Below, piece after piece: positions 61,176-64,000 of a stretch of 64,000 bases of DNA (position 1 is the stretch's first letter; the number at the start of each line of letters is the position of its first letter). Below the pieces are notes generated by a model that made no database searches, had not been told where the DNA came from, and was given only the letters and a program-made list of their open reading frames with translations. The DNA is taken from NCBI RefSeq assembly GCF_902833225.1, contig NZ_CADFEI010000006.1:357228-421227 (forward strand). The letters run 5' to 3'. The position numbers and the translations under genes were made by a program. This DNA is from Burkholderia sp. BCC1644. GTDB lineage: Bacteria; Pseudomonadota; Gammaproteobacteria; Burkholderiales; Burkholderiaceae.

Positions 61176-62060
61176 ATGCGCGAGATCAGTCTCGACCGCC
61201 TGCGTACGCTGGTCGCGATCGCCGACCAGGGTTCCTTTGTCGCGGCGGCGCAATGGCTTCATCTCGCACCGCCAACCGTCAGTCTTCATATTGCCGAGCT
61301 GGAAAGCCGCGTCGGCGCACCATTGCTGTCCCGCACGCGCGGAAACGTGCGGCCGTCGACGATCGGCGAAGTGCTGGTGGAGCGGGCGCGGCGTCTGCTG
61401 GCCGAGGTCGAATCCACGCTGGACGACGTGCAGCGGCAGGTGCAGGGGTTGACCGGACGCGTGCGCCTCGGCGCATCGACCGGGGCGATCGCACACCTGT
61501 TGCCGCAGGCGGTGGCGCGGCTGCGCGAACAGCATCCGGATATCGACGTCCAGATCGCGGTGCTCACGTCGCAGGACACGCTGGCGCGCATTGCGCAGGG
61601 CACGCTCGACGTCGGTCTGGTGGCGTTGCCGCAGGCGGCGGTCGCGGGGCTGTCGATCCGCGCGTGGCGGCGCGATCCGGTGATGGCTTTCCTGCCCGCG
61701 GACTGGCGGCTTCCGGCGCGCGTGACGCCGTCCTATCTGGCAGCGCGTCCGCTGATACTCAACGATGCGACGACGCGCCTGTCACGGCTCACGACGGAAT
61801 GGTTCGCGCTCGGCGGCCACCGGCCCGAGCCGCGGATCGAACTCAACTACAACGATGCGATCAAGAGCCTGGTCGCCGCAGGTTATGGTGCGACGCTGCT
61901 GCCGCACGAGGCCGGTGCGCCGCTGCCGGATGCGCGCATCGTCATGCGGCCGCTACGCCCGGCGTTGTGGCGCGAACTGGGTATTGCCCATCGCGCCGGC
62001 CCCGTCGAACGGGCGACGCAGCATGTGCTCGACGCGCTGGGGGCGCTCGGCGCGCGATAG
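61176..62060 (+). CDS. LysR-family transcriptional regulator
   Basis: This 294-residue regulator has an N-terminal HTH ([51 protein letters not shown]) and a ligand domain ([23 protein letters not shown]). GAGAGG precedes ATG 61176. It is divergent from argC and likely regulates it; the effector is unknown. Confidence 0.9.
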   Translation: MREISLDRLRTLVAIADQGSFVAAAQWLHLAPPTVSLHIAELESRVGAPLLSRTRGNVRPSTIGEVLVERARRLLAEVESTLDDVQRQVQGLTGRVRLGASTGAIAHLLPQAVARLREQHPDIDVQIAVLTSQDTLARIAQGTLDVGLVALPQAAVAGLSIRAWRRDPVMAFLPADWRLPARVTPSYLAARPLILNDATTRLSRLTTEWFALGGHRPEPRIELNYNDAIKSLVAAGYGATLLPHEAGAPLPDARIVMRPLRPALWRELGIAHRAGPVERATQHVLDALGALGAR

Positions 62061-62103
62061 CCGATTGTGGCGCGGTTGCCCGTGTGGGCCGAACGCGCGT
62101 CGT

Positions 62104-62568
62104 TCAGAGCCGGTTGTCCTTCGCGAGCATCAGCACGCGCGCCCAGCGCTGTGCATCGCGCTTGTCCGTCATCGGCAGCTTCCATTCGCTGCGCACGGCG
62201 TCGCGCACGCGCACGACGAGATGCCAGCGGCCGCCGATCGGCGCGACCTGGCAGCCGTCGAGCTGCGACAGCGTATAGCGGCCGTCGGCGCCGTCATGTG
62301 ACAACCACAGCAGCCCTTGTGTCGCGGACAGGCGCAACTCGCCCCACGCGCGATGCACGATGTGCGTCCAGCCCTCTTCCTTCGTATTCGGTGCGATGTC
62401 GCGGCGGCGTTTGATCCACCACGCGACCAGTGCGATCACGATTGCGGCGGCGAGCACGGCGGCCGCGATCGCGACCGGCTGGCCGAACTGTGCGGCGATG
62501 ACGTGAAACAGGTGAACCGCGCCCCATCCAATTGCGATGAGCGCGAATAGCGCAATGAAAATCGGCAT
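62104..62568 (-). CDS. Membrane protein with cytoplasmic domain
   Basis: This 154-residue protein has two membrane helices (PIFIALFALIAIGWGAVHLFHVI and PVAIAAAVLAAAIVIALVAWWI), a basic stop (KRRRD) and a soluble C-terminal domain (GWTHIVHRAWGELRLSATQGLLWLSHDGADGRYTLSQLDGCQVAPIGGRWHLVVRV). The family was not recognised. ATG 62568 gives a typical first helix; ATG 62604 would add 12 residues, and neither has a clear ribosome site. Confidence 0.65.
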   Translation of the reverse strand: MPIFIALFALIAIGWGAVHLFHVIAAQFGQPVAIAAAVLAAAIVIALVAWWIKRRRDIAPNTKEEGWTHIVHRAWGELRLSATQGLLWLSHDGADGRYTLSQLDGCQVAPIGGRWHLVVRVRDAVRSEWKLPMTDKRDAQRWARVLMLAKDNRL

Positions 62569-62628
62569 GTCGAATCTGAAAGGAGAACGGCCCAGCGCAT
62601 GCATCGCGCCGGGCCGCCGGACACGGCA

Positions 62629-63846
62629 TTACCGGCGGCGGTGAATGTCGTGCGTGACGAAGCCCGCGTCGTTGTTGGGCAGCGCGAGGCCGTCCTTCAC
62701 TGCGAGCGTCTTGCGGATGTCGTCGAGACCCGCGGACCAGTGGTCGCGCATCGTCGACAGACCGAACTGATAGTCCTTGTAGTGATGCTCGTACGCTTTC
62801 TGCTGGTAGATCAGGTGCTGGATGTTGTACTTCTTGCTGCACGACATCGCATCGGCCTCGACGCACCACGGATCGGCCTTGCGCTGCTCGTCCGGTACCT
62901 GGTCGAGCACATGGCGCAGCACGTTGCGGTAGCGCTGCTCGCGCTGCAGCGTGTCGGTCACGAAACGCGTGCGGCTCGAATACTGCACGTCCTTCGTGCG
63001 TTCGGCGACGTCGGCCATCGTGCGCGGCAACGGCCCGCGCGCGCTCCACAGATCGACCTGGAACGCGAGCGTGTCGCGGCGCGGCCGTGCGCGGAGCACT
63101 TCCATCAGCGGCGTATTCGACACGACACCGCCGTCCCAGTAGTACTCGCCGTCGATCTCGACGGGCGGGAACGCGGGCGGCAGCGCACCGGACGCCATGA
63201 AGTGCTCGGGCGCGAGACGAATGCGCGAGTTGTCGAAGTACACGAAGTTGCCGGTGCCGACGTTGACCGCGCCGACCGACACGCGCGTTTCGCCCGAATT
63301 GATCCGGTCGAAGTCGCACAGCTTCAGCAGCGTCGTGCGCAATTGCGACGTGTCATACCAGCTGATTTTCTCGGGATGGTCGGACACGCCCGGCAGCGGC
63401 GGCGGGAAACGCGGCACGAAGAAGCCCTGCTGGCCCTGCATCATCGCGCTTGCAGCTTGCGACGCGGTGAAGAACGTGCGGATCTGGTCGATGCTGTTGA
63501 ACAGCGCGAATTCGAACGCGGCCGGAATCGTGGGAAAGAACGCCGGCTGGCAGATCGTTTCCCAGAATTCGCGCAGGCGCTCGACGCGATGCTCGGGCGC
63601 ATTGCCGGCGATCAGCGCGGTGTTGAGCGCGCCGATCGAGATGCCCGCGATCCAGTCGAGCGGAACGCCCGCTTCGTGCAGCCCTTCGAACACGCCGGCC
63701 TGATACGCGCCGAGCGCGCCGCCGCCCTGCAGGACGAGCGCGATCGTCTCGTACGGCAGCGACCGCGCGGGGGCCGGCGCGCCGGCTTCGTGATGCAGGT
63801 CCGCCGCATCGACGGCCTGCTTTTCGGTGGGGGCGCGCGGCTTCAC
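62629..63846 (-). CDS. Patatin-like phospholipase (DUF3734-containing)
   Basis: This 405-residue lipid hydrolase has the patatin oxyanion loop [16 protein letters not shown], the nucleophile GISIG (Ser70) and catalytic Asp238 in [11 protein letters not shown]. The C-terminal third ([31 protein letters not shown] onward) fits the DUF3734 extension. It starts at GTG 63846, overlapping the stop of the 3-hydroxybutyrate dehydrogenase gene (GTGA). The pairing hints at a role with polyhydroxybutyrate or lipid granules. Confidence 0.9.
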   Translation of the reverse strand: MKPRAPTEKQAVDAADLHHEAGAPAPARSLPYETIALVLQGGGALGAYQAGVFEGLHEAGVPLDWIAGISIGALNTALIAGNAPEHRVERLREFWETICQPAFFPTIPAAFEFALFNSIDQIRTFFTASQAASAMMQGQQGFFVPRFPPPLPGVSDHPEKISWYDTSQLRTTLLKLCDFDRINSGETRVSVGAVNVGTGNFVYFDNSRIRLAPEHFMASGALPPAFPPVEIDGEYYWDGGVVSNTPLMEVLRARPRRDTLAFQVDLWSARGPLPRTMADVAERTKDVQYSSRTRFVTDTLQREQRYRNVLRHVLDQVPDEQRKADPWCVEADAMSCSKKYNIQHLIYQQKAYEHHYKDYQFGLSTMRDHWSAGLDDIRKTLAVKDGLALPNNDAGFVTHDIHRRR

Positions 63847-64000
63847 TGCATGAACCAGCCGTGGCTGACGACGAACGACTGGCCCGTGAGCGCGGCGCTC
63901 GGGAACGCCGACAGGAACAGCACCGTCTGCGCGACGTCCTGCACCGTCGTGAACACGCCGTCGACCGTGTTGCCGAGCATCACCTTCTTGATCACTTCTT
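63843..64000 (-). CDS. 3-hydroxybutyrate dehydrogenase, C-terminal end
   Basis: Only the last 52 codons are inside the window; the 5' part lies beyond the right edge. The text ends [46 protein letters not shown], the typical end of short-chain-dehydrogenase-type 3-hydroxybutyrate dehydrogenase, which oxidises 3-hydroxybutyrate to acetoacetate with NAD+. It overlaps the phospholipase start by 4 bp. Confidence 0.88.
   Translation of the reverse strand, partial: EVIKKVMLGNTVDGVFTTVQDVAQTVLFLSAFPSAALTGQSFVVSHGWFMQ

Overview
The window is high-GC DNA that reads as Burkholderia, most likely a Burkholderia cepacia complex member, and it spans the replication origin and centromere of a secondary (plasmid-derived) chromosome. 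The pointers are a plasmid-type parA-parB-repA block, palindromic GTTTATGCGCATAAAC centromere sites, a long array of RepA iterons and a KfrA-like gene. Around them sit ordinary chromosomal loci: glycolate oxidation, hopanoid synthesis, threonine catabolism and type VI secretion (T6SS) tip/effector cassettes. Species and replicon are inferred from gene content; no search was run.

Left part (1-24.7 kb): the end of a sugar ABC transporter operon; a minus-strand T6SS cassette (vgrG, a muramidase effector split over two frames, a candidate immunity gene); rhlE; a glycolate operon (regulator, glcD-glcE-glcF, glcG-like, malate synthase G) with two TGGTATGACCA operators; a diguanylate cyclase; a cache-domain two-component pair; and a second T6SS cassette (PAAR, Tae4-type amidase, small membrane proteins, one of them duplicated and frameshifted).

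Middle (24.7-42.8 kb): hopanoid production and transport (hpnM, hpnN and an MlaA-like lipoprotein on one side; hpnD-hpnE-shc-hpnG on the other), an alpha/beta hydrolase, a CheY-CheC-diguanylate cyclase operon, a hybrid histidine kinase, an FMN reductase, an ECF sigma/anti-sigma pair and arsC.

Origin (42.8-51.7 kb): a gene-free centromere region with five parS sites (a sixth lies between parA and parB), parA, parB, convergent repA, then about 1.8 kb of non-coding origin with roughly twenty 20-bp iterons. The last five are in tight 21-23 bp tandem next to an AT-rich stretch with a DnaA-box-like sequence. Beyond are a KfrA-like coiled-coil protein with a C-terminal Cys4 motif and a two-gene operon. 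Its promoter carries a LexA-type box, and its second product is a tyrosine-recombinase-like protein lacking most catalytic residues. Iteron-like elements in the opposite orientation recur in intergenic gaps up to about 12 kb to the right (49.95, 54.8, 57.5 and 60.0 kb). They may form an outlying RepA-binding system that controls origin firing; this is the most interesting signal here.

Right part (51.7-64 kb): a cupin-type regulator divergent from kbl-tdh, a GNAT/membrane protein pair, a TetR regulator with an operator in its promoter, a SnoaL-like protein, a tartrate/D-malate dehydrogenase with divergent LysR regulator, a type 2 argC with divergent LysR regulator, a small membrane protein, a patatin-like phospholipase and the end of a 3-hydroxybutyrate dehydrogenase gene.
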